Source: Chloroflexota bacterium
Lineage (GTDB): Bacteria > Chloroflexota > Dehalococcoidia > JABGRK01
Assembly: GCA_018648325.1 (NCBI GenBank)
Contig: JABGRK010000011.1
Location: 209,578-273,577 of the forward strand
Reading direction: 5' to 3'
DNA length: 64,000 nt
A program made the position numbers and the translations under genes. The number at the start of each line of letters is the position of its first letter. Position 1 is the stretch's first letter. Below the pieces are notes generated by a model that was given only the letters and a program-made list of their open reading frames with translations, was not told the DNA's origin and did not search any database. Below, in pieces: positions 1 to 7,361 of this stretch.

Positions 1-759
1 TACTGCAAAAACTTCTCTATTTTGTTCCAGAGCCATGTCCGCGGTAATCAGTGCGCCGCTGGCATCTGCAGCTTCCACAACCAGTACTCCCAGGCTAAGT
101 CCGCTCATAATACGATTGCGCCGTGGGAAATTATGCGCCGCAGGCTTGGTTCCAATAGGGTAGTCGCTTATCAGTGCGCCGTTTTCCGCTATGTGCTTAG
201 CAAGCTCAGCATTTTCTGCCGGGTAAATCATATCCAAACCACAACCCATAACGGCAATGGTTCGTCCTCCGGCACGAAGCGCTGCCTTGTGCGCTACGGT
301 GTCAATTCCCCTTGCAAGGCCGCTGATAACGGTTATCTTATTGCGAGCAAGGTCCTTGGATATCCCCTCGGCGATTTCTTTGCCGTATACAGATGCCTGC
401 CTTGAGCCTACCACCGCTATAGACCAGTAATCGTTCGCAGTAAGCATTCCCTTTACATATATAACGGGTGGGGCATCGTATATGTCACGCAGCTGGCTGG
501 GATACTCAGGATCGTTCCATGTGTGTGCCTTAACGTTGTGCGTTGCCAGCTTTTCCATCTCCCTGTCAAGAGCTATAGACGATCGCCCGGAAATAATAGC
601 CTCAACAGATTTTGTATCCAACCCGGCAGCCTTTAGTTGCTTGGCATCAGCATGCCACGCCTGTTCCATGGAGGCAAAATTTTGCTCCAGCTTAAGCGTT
701 CTGGCACGTCCGATCCCAGGTATTAAATTGAAGCCAATGTAATAGCTAACTTGAGACAT
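1..759 (-). CDS. dprA: DNA processing protein DprA (Smf), 3' part outside window
   Basis: DprA binds incoming single-stranded DNA in the cytoplasm and loads RecA on it during natural transformation. The reading frame is open from the ATG at 759 to the window edge (253 codons), so the C-terminal end is missing. An N-terminal segment of about 70 residues resembling the helical SAM/HhH-like part precedes the Rossmann-like core. The core shows VVGSRQAS, SGLARGID followed by AHKAAL, GCGLDMIYP and NFPRRNRI, all family signatures. It is the last visible gene of a minus-strand run after rsmG and the DUF5343-like gene. No strong ribosome-binding site is seen before the ATG. Family assignment is firm; function is known from homologues only. 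Confidence 0.95.
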   Translation of the reverse strand, partial: MSQVSYYIGFNLIPGIGRARTLKLEQNFASMEQAWHADAKQLKAAGLDTKSVEAIISGRSSIALDREMEKLATHNVKAHTWNDPEYPSQLRDIYDAPPVIYVKGMLTANDYWSIAVVGSRQASVYGKEIAEGISKDLARNKITVISGLARGIDTVAHKAALRAGGRTIAVMGCGLDMIYPAENAELAKHIAENGALISDYPIGTKPAAHNFPRRNRIMSGLSLGVLVVEAADASGALITADMALEQNREVFAV

Positions 760-797
760 TTCTCGTTATTGTAGCATAGGAGGCAAAGATGCGGCAA

Positions 798-1460
798 TTA
801 CTCGTCAATTTGTGAACGCCTAATAGCCAGCCTGATTTTTCTAAATAGCACTATTAGCTCCTCAAGGCTCATATCAGCGGTCTCGGGAGTTATAGACAGG
901 GCGAAGGTAGGGGAAGGGTCTAACGGCGCCCCCTCAGGAGACGTCTTTTCAGTTCTGCGTTTCCTTGGTATCCGATCCTGTTTTAGTCTATTTGCCGCTC
1001 CCGGCTCTTTTGACGAAACAAGTGCGGGGTTGATTTGAATATTTGCCTGCTGGCATAAACTGATAAAAAAACGGCTGGCCTTTGTTGCCATTTCTATACC
1101 CAGGCCCAGCTCGGTAATAAAGCAATTATGAATCTGGTCTCTTGAGGCCTGTTTAATGTCAATCTCATCAAATATATCTGTGTAGGCCGTTTTAACTATA
1201 TCCTGCAGGGCCAGTACATATGAAGGCCCACGTGTTTTTAAAAGACGGCTCTTTGTGGTCGGCTTGCCATCTTCGTCTATTATCCCCAGATATCTTAGGG
1301 CACCAACAACCTTGTACTCATTGCCCGGTGCCACGCTGTTATTTTTCAGCAGGCGTGCATCCACCTTAGCAGGGGAGAGGCGGTGCATAAGTTCTATACC
1401 GGCAAGCATACCCCCGGTCGGTCCGTAGGGTGGCGGGACCTGTTTTTCGGCGTCGCTCAT
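798..1460 (-). CDS. DUF5343-family hypothetical protein
   Basis: A 220-residue cytoplasmic protein of unknown function. Residues 10-150 match the pattern I associate with DUF5343: PPYGPTGG near the start, then a winged-helix-like stretch with GALRYLGIIDEDGKPT and an R..LL..RG..Y segment. The C-terminal 60 residues are basic and low in complexity (KRRTEK) and end in a short helix. A strong ribosome-binding site (GGAGGTG, 4 bases before ATG) fixes the start. It lies between dprA and rsmG, and the intergenic space upstream is full of CGGACT motifs. DUF5343 proteins are often found in accessory or defence-related loci, so DNA binding is possible here but is inference. Confidence 0.7.
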   Translation of the reverse strand: MSDAEKQVPPPYGPTGGMLAGIELMHRLSPAKVDARLLKNNSVAPGNEYKVVGALRYLGIIDEDGKPTTKSRLLKTRGPSYVLALQDIVKTAYTDIFDEIDIKQASRDQIHNCFITELGLGIEMATKASRFFISLCQQANIQINPALVSSKEPGAANRLKQDRIPRKRRTEKTSPEGAPLDPSPTFALSITPETADMSLEELIVLFRKIRLAIRRSQIDE

Positions 1461-1482
1461 GTTTCACCTCCCAAATGAGTTG

Positions 1483-1807
1483 CGGACTGTGATAAATAGT
1501 GCCAGTCCTGCCCGATATTATAGTGTTGCGTACTACGGACTGTCAATAGTCCGCAACTGTGCACCAACGAACCTACAATAAGACAAAAATGACTTCATTT
1601 TACATGAGTCCGTAGAATATATTCGCGGCGGACTGCCAAATTAGTCCCCAGTCCGCACAATACTTGTGCGGGACTACGGAAAAGACTTGCGGGTTTTTGT
1701 GCAGTCCGTGCGCTTTTCGGCATTTCGCGTAGCTAAACGAAGCGCCAAAATGACGGACTGTAGGCGACATTAATCGCTGTGAGGCGCAATAAAATACAGT
1801 CCGGACT
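1483..1807. repeat. Array of ten CGGACT/AGTCCG motifs
   Basis: The 6-mer CGGACT occurs on the plus strand at 1483, 1536, 1629, 1754 and 1802. Its complement AGTCCG occurs at 1548, 1607, 1650, 1703 and 1798. That is ten sites in 325 bases. The extended consensus is RCGGACTG(T). Some sites form inverted pairs: 1536-1553 (6-base spacer) and the overlapping palindrome AGTCCGGACT at 1798-1807. The block fills the gap between the ends of rsmG and the DUF5343-like gene and holds no convincing gene. A protein-binding array or small regulatory RNA region is possible. Confidence 0.75.
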
Positions 1808-1856
1808 AAAGAGTTGCCCGAAATGCAAAAAGAGGGCTGTCAGCGAATCTTTAAAG

Positions 1857-2564
1857 CTAAAGAGGTCGCTTTGCAGGCATGCCGTCACGGCGTGGATACC
1901 TGTCAGAAGTGGGGGAAACCTTGCTAAAAAACAGTAAACACCTGTTATCGGGGAACACATTATGTAAAATAGGTTCTGTTTTAGAAAATATTCCTCCCAG
2001 CAAAGGAGCGATTTCCGTGGCATGGGAAAGGTCGTCATTGATTTCTCCCTTTTTGTAAATAACCGAAACACCGCCTGTTTTAAGAAAAGGGAGTGTTAGC
2101 TCAAGAACTGTAGAAATACTGCCTACGGCGCGGGTAAGTGCTATGTCGTATTTACCGCGCAATACAGCCTCAGAGGCCGCCGTCTCCGCCCGAGCGGTAA
2201 TAACCCTGACTCCATCCAGTTTAAGTGCTGTAAGCACATGTTTCAGGAACTGAGCCTTCTTCCCGCGTGATTCTACTAGTGTCAGTTCTATATCCGGGCG
2301 CATAATCTTGAGCGGAATGCCGGGGAAACCTCCGCCGCTACCAATATCAATAGCTTTGAATGGCATCAGATTAGGCAGATAAGGAATCGCTGTTATCGAA
2401 TCAAGAAAGTGTTTGGTCTGAACGTCATCGTAATCCGTAATGGTCGTCAGGTTAACGCGTTTGTTCCAGTCAATCAGCTCCTTATAATATGTTTCAAACA
2501 TTAAAAGCTGATCGTCTGACAGTTCTATACCAAGTTTTTTTGCCTGCGTCTTAAGCAATTCCAA
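1857..2564 (-). CDS. rsmG: 16S rRNA (guanine-527-N7)-methyltransferase RsmG
   Basis: Methylates N7 of G527 in 16S rRNA using S-adenosylmethionine. The SAM-binding motif DIGSGGGFPGIPL sits near residues 72-84, followed by TLVESRGKKAQFL and ALTRAVG. The family's end signature YPRRDGMPAKRPL is complete. I chose the TTG at 2564 (235 residues) because GAGG lies 9 bases upstream and the length matches the family. An ATG at 2618 in the same frame would add 18 residues. The gene is divergent from the small membrane-protein gene at 2675. rsmG often lies near the replication origin in bacteria, but no parAB or DnaA-box cluster is visible here. Confidence 0.93.
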   Translation of the reverse strand: MELLKTQAKKLGIELSDDQLLMFETYYKELIDWNKRVNLTTITDYDDVQTKHFLDSITAIPYLPNLMPFKAIDIGSGGGFPGIPLKIMRPDIELTLVESRGKKAQFLKHVLTALKLDGVRVITARAETAASEAVLRGKYDIALTRAVGSISTVLELTLPFLKTGGVSVIYKKGEINDDLSHATEIAPLLGGIFSKTEPILHNVFPDNRCLLFFSKVSPTSDRYPRRDGMPAKRPL

Positions 2565-2674
2565 TCGTTTATACCTCACTGACTGATATATTAGCATATC
2601 TGCAAACCTTGACAACATATGTAGTTATGTGAAATATTGAGTGCAGAATATCAACACTTGGCAAGGAGAATCAA

Positions 2675-2938
2675 ATGCCCAAGAAATCGCGCAAGGTCAC
2701 AGGCACCTATTCGCTTAAGAGTAAAAAGAAAGCAGTCCCGGATCGCTCAAACCTGGTGAATCTGTACTCAGGCCAGCATGAGGAGGATCATGTTGCGCAC
2801 GCGGCCGGTGCTGCCCGCGATTATGACAAAGTAGATGAATCAAGCTATCGCTATGTAGGCCAAGACCTGCGAAAAATGGGAATGCTCATAGGTGTGATGG
2901 TAGTAATACTGATCGTTCTGACCATCGTTCTCAACTAG
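2675..2938 (+). CDS. Small basic single-pass membrane protein
   Basis: An 87-residue protein of unknown function. The first 25 residues are very basic (KKSRK, KSKKK). A polar middle follows, then one C-terminal membrane segment at about 68-86 (MLIGVMVVILIVLTIVL), so it is tail-anchored with its N-terminus probably inside. A good ribosome-binding site (AAGGAG, 6 bases before ATG) supports the start. It stands alone, divergent from rsmG and convergent with the next gene. I do not recognise the family. Size and strong initiation signals suggest a real conserved gene. Confidence 0.7.
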   Translation: MPKKSRKVTGTYSLKSKKKAVPDRSNLVNLYSGQHEEDHVAHAAGAARDYDKVDESSYRYVGQDLRKMGMLIGVMVVILIVLTIVLN

Positions 2939-2940
2939 AA

Positions 2941-3717
2941 TTAATCCTCGTACTCTTCGTCATCATCCTCATGTGATGGGCCGGAAACGTTTGGTAATAT
3001 AGCGCTGGATTTCTTTTTGTCCTTCTTTTTCTTGCGTTTTGGCAGTGCTTTAATGTCCACGGTAAGACTGCTCAGCTTTTTATCGGCTGCCGCACCATCC
3101 CAGGGAACAATCACTCCGCTTATACCTGCGTCGTGCAGTATACCCAGGTTTTGCTGTACAGCTTCAACAGATAGCGATATCAATGTCGGCTTCTGCACCA
3201 TGGCTGCCAGGCGATAATATTGCATCGTATGCTCAATCGTTGCGGTTTCTGTTCCGTCCTCATCTATGATGATCACCGCGTCGATTGATAACAGGTTGAC
3301 TGTTCGAAGTAGTGTGTCATCTATGGAGGGCGCAATTTCAATGCCGATTGCCGTATCGTTATCGCCAGCCAGTATAGCCGAAGGACTATCAAGCTTCAGT
3401 ATAACGAAATCACAGCCCAGCTTGGCTAATGCGCCCAGTTGTTTCTTATCGATACTGCCAGCCTGGACACCCCATATAACGGACTTCAGCTTTCCTGCTG
3501 CCTGTTTAATACTATCCATAGACTTAGACAAATCGTCTATGCCAAGCAGCACAGCATCAATATCGGACTTAGGTTGTGCTTTGATACTATCTGCAGGGTT
3601 GATTTGCGCAATAGTCAGTATCTGCGGCAGCTCAGACGCTGATGCCGAAGTGGTAAATCCCATGGGTTGTGCGCCACCGTCGGCCATACGTTCCAGTTTA
3701 TCTGTTAGTTTACTCAT
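2941..3717 (-). CDS. Hypothetical protein, possible TIM-barrel-like fold
   Basis: A 258-residue soluble protein I cannot name. Alternating hydrophobic strands and helices (DAVLLGIDDL, KSVIWGVQAG, CDFVILKL, DAVIIIDEDG, PTLISLSV, GISGVIVPWDG) suggest a beta/alpha barrel like a phosphate-binding aldolase-type protein, but no catalytic motif is evident. The C-terminus is a run of lysines (KRKKKKDKKK) followed by an acidic tail (EDDDEEYED), giving strong charge polarity. The gene ends 2 bases after the convergent membrane-protein gene and is preceded by tRNA-Thr on the same strand. Fold call is inference. Confidence 0.7.
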   Translation of the reverse strand: MSKLTDKLERMADGGAQPMGFTTSASASELPQILTIAQINPADSIKAQPKSDIDAVLLGIDDLSKSMDSIKQAAGKLKSVIWGVQAGSIDKKQLGALAKLGCDFVILKLDSPSAILAGDNDTAIGIEIAPSIDDTLLRTVNLLSIDAVIIIDEDGTETATIEHTMQYYRLAAMVQKPTLISLSVEAVQQNLGILHDAGISGVIVPWDGAAADKKLSSLTVDIKALPKRKKKKDKKKSSAILPNVSGPSHEDDDEEYED

Positions 3718-3736
3718 ATTTCACCAATCTGCTAAA

Positions 3737-3808
3737 AGCCAGCGGTCGGAATTGAACCGACGGCCTGCGGTTTACGAAACCGCTGCTCTACCCCTGAGCT
3801 ACGCTGGC
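3737..3808 (-). tRNA. tRNA-Thr (anticodon CGT)
   Basis: Reads GCCAGCG at the 5' end and CGCTGGC plus discriminator T at the 3' end, giving a 7-bp acceptor stem. The anticodon arm is GCGGT-TTCGTAA-ACCGC with CGT as anticodon, reading ACG. The T arm contains GTTCAATTC. CCA is not encoded. Length is 72 bases. Confidence 0.96.
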
Positions 3809-3892
3809 ATGCTATCGTAATTATTTGCGTTTTGACGTTCGTTTGACGTCGGGTAAGTCCCTGACGGCAACACGTCATCGAGGAGTGCCATC

Positions 3893-4036
3893 ATGTCCCC
3901 CCGCATATCAAATATTATATGGGAATGTGTATCCATTGTAAACGCTATTCAAGGCCTGACCAGAGCTTTGGAGAGAACATTCTGCTTCGCCTCACGCAAG
4001 AAGGGTAAGGCTATCTTTAGGCTGCTACGATACTAG
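3893..4036 (+). CDS. Possible 47-residue small protein
   Basis: A short open frame starts at an ATG with AGGAG seven bases upstream and ends in TAG at 4034-4036. The product starts MSPRISNIIWE, has a mixed amphipathic middle (VSIVNAIQGL) and a basic end (SRKKGKAIFRLLRY). It occupies the otherwise empty space between tRNA-Thr and the surface-protein gene. No family is recognised, so only the ribosome-binding site and open frame support it. The rest of 3810-4149 has one small inverted repeat (TTTGCT/AGCAAA, near 4047-4064) and nothing else evident. Confidence 0.3.
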   Translation: MSPRISNIIWECVSIVNAIQGLTRALERTFCFASRKKGKAIFRLLRY

Positions 4037-4149
4037 CTGGAAGTGATTTGCTGGCCATAGCAAACTAACACTTATGCAGTGAAATAATTTACGTTTCGGG
4101 GGTATGTTATATTAGTGATTACTGGAAGCCATGAATGTCGGAGTTTAAA

Positions 4150-6135
4150 ATGAAAACGTTATTATATGGTTCCCTAACAGTTATTTTTCTTTTTGCGATC
4201 AATCTTGTGTTGATCCCATCCCAGTCAGCAAGTGCCTCCGATAGTATTGAGACAAAGCTTACCTCTGCTGATGGCGCAGAATCAGACCGTTTTGGCTGGT
4301 CAGTCGCCGCCAGCGATGATACTGTAGTGGTCGGAGCCTGGATGGACGATGATAATGGATCTAACTCGGGCTCGGCATACGTTTTCACCCGAAGCGGAAC
4401 TGTTTGGATGCAGCAGGCCAAGCTTACCGCCGCGGACGCTGAGGCATCAGACGTTTTCGGATATTCGGTGGCTGTGAGCGGAGACACTATAGTGGTTGGG
4501 GCTTATGGGAATGATGATAGCGGCTCCAGTTCGGGATCGGCATACGTTTTCACCCGAAACGGAACTGCCTGGACCGAGCAGCAAAAGCTTGCTGCCGCGG
4601 ACGCTGAGGCATCAGACGTTTTTGGTATTTCGGTGGCCATTAGTGAGGATACCGTGGTGGTGGGAGCCTGGAACGATGAAGGTAGTACGGGCTCGGCCTA
4701 CGTGTTTGAGCGCAGCGGGATCGAATGGACGCAGCAGACCAAGCTCACAGCCACAGACGGCGCGGCATTGGACTATTTCGGATGCTCTGTAGCTGTCAGC
4801 GGAGACACCGTGGTGGTGGGGTCTTATCAGGACGACGACAACGGAGACATTTCGGGATCGGCATACGTTTTCACCCGCAGCGGTATTGCCTGGACCCAGC
4901 AGAAAAAGCTTACCGCCGCTGACGGTGCAGCAGGTGATTATTATGGTGGAGCGGTAGCCATTAGTGGAGATACCGTAGTGGTGGGGTCCAGTGATGATGA
5001 TGACAACGGCGATGATTCGGGCTCGGCATATGTTTACACCAGAAGTGGAACTGCTTGGACCGAGCAGGCCAAACTTATCTCAAGTGACGGTGCAGCGTGG
5101 GAGTATTTTGGATCATCGGTTGGTATAAACGGAAATACTTTAGCAGTTGGAGCTCCTTTAAATGGATCTAATGATGTTTATCCGGGCTCAGCCTATATTT
5201 ATACACGCAGCGGAATCACATGGACCCAGCAGCGCAAACTTACTGCTATTGATGGTGCTGATATGGATTTTTTTGGGCAATCCTTAGGTGTAAGCGGGGC
5301 CACCGTAACAGTAGGGGCGTTTTTCAATGATGATGATTCGGGTTCGGCCTACGTCTTTGAACAACCACCAGATGTTAAATCCATCAATATCACCTCAGCC
5401 GATAGAGATGAGACGCTCGATGTAATCATCAGCGGCATTTTCTTCGACAACACCAGTGCGGTAAGCTTTGGCACAGGCGTAATGGTAAACAGCTATACGG
5501 TGGATAGTTCCAACCGGATCACGGCCAACATAACGGTATCGGGTACAGCAGCGCTGGGAGCAAGGGATGTAGCGGTAACCACGCCGGTCGGGATTGATCT
5601 GTTGTCAAACAGCTTCATGGTCGAAGAAGCCCCCGCCGGATGGGTTGTGGAGTTTCTTCCCGGCGTAAGTACTGTTAATATTGATGTTGGTGGCGGTATT
5701 ATTATACCTGTTGATCAGAATCTCTTTGTCGAGCAGACCCCGGTATATACCGTGAAACCAACAGATGCACCCAGCGGGCAGCATATACTCCCACTGCCAA
5801 ACAGGTTTGGACCAGATACCATTGGTTATACCTTTTCAAAAAGAATATACGTTAGAATTACCCCGCCGGCCAATACACCTATAGGCATAAGTGAACAATT
5901 TATAGTAAATGCCAAAGCGTCCTATCTGGGTCAAACGGGTGCTGCTGAAATCGGTCAGACAAGGCCGTTTACTTTTACAGTAAATACCGTACTTGAGTTT
6001 TCCAGTGAGCGTCCCGTAATTCCTTTTGACTGGAACAGATGGCTGCCGGTAATTATCGCCGTTGGTATTGGTGTTGTTGTAGTCGGAATTGTATACATAC
6101 CCCGCTTGATAGCCAAGGGGAAAGGACCGGTATAA
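4150..6135 (+). CDS. Membrane-anchored seven-repeat FG-GAP beta-propeller surface protein
   Basis: A 661-residue exported protein. Residues 1-31 form a signal peptide (hydrophobic core LTVIFLFAINLVLIP, ending SASA). Residues 36-405 hold seven repeats of about 50 residues with the pattern D.FG.SVA.SGDTVVVG......GSAYVF.R.G..W..Q.KL, an integrin-like propeller. Most repeats carry acidic loops (DDDNG, NDDSG) typical of calcium sites. An IPT/TIG-like domain follows (about 410-495), then a domain also found in the protein at 9305, and a C-terminal membrane helix near 632-653 ending in basic residues. I chose the ATG at 4150 because GGAG lies 6 bases before it; an ATG at 4135 lacks this. It heads a probable three-gene operon. 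Likely role is adhesion or extracellular binding; inference from architecture. Confidence 0.85.
   Translation: MKTLLYGSLTVIFLFAINLVLIPSQSASASDSIETKLTSADGAESDRFGWSVAASDDTVVVGAWMDDDNGSNSGSAYVFTRSGTVWMQQAKLTAADAEASDVFGYSVAVSGDTIVVGAYGNDDSGSSSGSAYVFTRNGTAWTEQQKLAAADAEASDVFGISVAISEDTVVVGAWNDEGSTGSAYVFERSGIEWTQQTKLTATDGAALDYFGCSVAVSGDTVVVGSYQDDDNGDISGSAYVFTRSGIAWTQQKKLTAADGAAGDYYGGAVAISGDTVVVGSSDDDDNGDDSGSAYVYTRSGTAWTEQAKLISSDGAAWEYFGSSVGINGNTLAVGAPLNGSNDVYPGSAYIYTRSGITWTQQRKLTAIDGADMDFFGQSLGVSGATVTVGAFFNDDDSGSAYVFEQPPDVKSINITSADRDETLDVIISGIFFDNTSAVSFGTGVMVNSYTVDSSNRITANITVSGTAALGARDVAVTTPVGIDLLSNSFMVEEAPAGWVVEFLPGVSTVNIDVGGGIIIPVDQNLFVEQTPVYTVKPTDAPSGQHILPLPNRFGPDTIGYTFSKRIYVRITPPANTPIGISEQFIVNAKASYLGQTGAAEIGQTRPFTFTVNTVLEFSSERPVIPFDWNRWLPVIIAVGIGVVVVGIVYIPRLIAKGKGPV
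4255..5365 (+). repeat. Seven tandem propeller-blade coding repeats
   Basis: In-frame units of about 150-165 bases, each starting near an AAGCTT-like KL codon pair and ending at GGCTCGGCATACGT-type codons for GSAYVF. The middle units are similar at the DNA level too (GCATACGTTTTCACCCG recurs), which favours recent internal duplication or exchange. Confidence 0.85.
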
Positions 6136-6215
6136 ATCTTGACGCACTCCATCTCTATTATGTGGCGGATTAAAAACAATTCGTGTCAGGGTAAAACCAG
6201 GGGGATATAGTTGAA

Positions 6216-7310
6216 ATGTTTAGAAAAATCCCCATAATATTTACACTTATTGCCCTTCTTGGGCTTCAAACCGCTGTTGCTGTGGCGGACGAAGGCAGCG
6301 GCGTTATCACCATCACGGTCAAATCCGGTGATATAGTAGAGGTAATCCCCCCAACAGAAATCATCGAAACAACCCCTGAAGCCGAAGCTGAAGATGAGTT
6401 TGGTGAACCCATTGAAGTCAGTGATGATGGCTTCTTCAATCTGGCTATAGATATGTCCACCGCTACCATAGCGTTGCCCGTTATGGACCTTACCAACGAA
6501 GATGATATTACCTATACCGATGTAGGCGTTCGTATACAAATCGAAGGACAGAAGGTTACAATCCCTATGGCCGATACTTCCGGTGAGGTCCACCTTTACA
6601 TAACCTGTGATGTGGAAATGGTTGGGGAAAGCGGCCAAAACTCGGAGGTAGTGGCAACAAACGTGCAGTTATCTTCCGTGCTTCTTGAAGCGGATTTCAC
6701 CGATGACGATGCAGATGTCGGTATAGTTACAACTTCCTTTGAAGTAGATCTGATAGCTATTGATGAAGGTGAGCAGGTCAAGGTAGAAACTTTGGTTGAT
6801 GATGTAGCCCCCAGTGATGAGGTGGGTGCTGCTATTAATAATATAGGTCGTGAGCAGAGGAGATATACCGAAACAGCGTATTTCCTTACGGTAACAAAGA
6901 CAAATCTGGATAATGGGAAAAACCTTGGGGAAGCAAAGATTTTCATGGATGTAGATATTCAGTGGCTTCAGGGACGTGATGTCAATGAAATCAAAATCGT
7001 TCGCTGGAGTGATGAAGGAGAAGAGGCGGTATTACAGGAGCTGAAAACCACCTATTTGGGTGAAGTTGAGGGGAAAGCTCAATTTTCTGCCGCATCTCCT
7101 GATGGACTGTCCACTTTTGCACTAACCTACATTTCTAACGATCTGATGCTACCAGCCTATGTTTTGCCTCTGGCCAGTTCCGTGGGCAGTATTATTGTTC
7201 TGAGTGGTTTGTTCTGGCTTATACGGCGTAGAAGGCAGAGCAGGGAAATACAACTTGCAACCCAGTGGTCCACCGGGCTCAACCCCGAGGACTGGTTAGA
7301 ACAGAAATAA
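6216..7310 (+). CDS. Exported membrane-anchored protein with PGF-pre-PGF-like domain
   Basis: A 364-residue protein with a signal peptide (residues 1-24, FTLIALLGLQTAVAVA), a long acidic beta-rich ectodomain, one membrane helix at about 313-336 and a basic cytoplasmic tail (RRRRQ). Residues 245-305 resemble the PGF-pre-PGF domain of archaeal surface proteins: a strand with VDIQWLQG, IKIVRW, then FSAASPDGLSTFALTY. That domain usually sits near the membrane end of secreted proteins. The gene follows the propeller gene by 80 bases and precedes the sensor gene by 51 bases, so co-transcription is likely. Domain match is from pattern memory and moderately sure; role unknown. Confidence 0.75.
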   Translation: MFRKIPIIFTLIALLGLQTAVAVADEGSGVITITVKSGDIVEVIPPTEIIETTPEAEAEDEFGEPIEVSDDGFFNLAIDMSTATIALPVMDLTNEDDITYTDVGVRIQIEGQKVTIPMADTSGEVHLYITCDVEMVGESGQNSEVVATNVQLSSVLLEADFTDDDADVGIVTTSFEVDLIAIDEGEQVKVETLVDDVAPSDEVGAAINNIGREQRRYTETAYFLTVTKTNLDNGKNLGEAKIFMDVDIQWLQGRDVNEIKIVRWSDEGEEAVLQELKTTYLGEVEGKAQFSAASPDGLSTFALTYISNDLMLPAYVLPLASSVGSIIVLSGLFWLIRRRRQSREIQLATQWSTGLNPEDWLEQK

Positions 7311-7361
7311 CAACGGGCGGATTCACGTCCGGTTACAATACAGCTTTGAGCAAGGAAAACA

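Noticed and set aside
1483-1807. CRISPR array or DnaA-box origin
   Set aside because: Motifs are only about 6-9 bases, on both strands with uneven spacing, and TTATCCACA-type boxes are absent.
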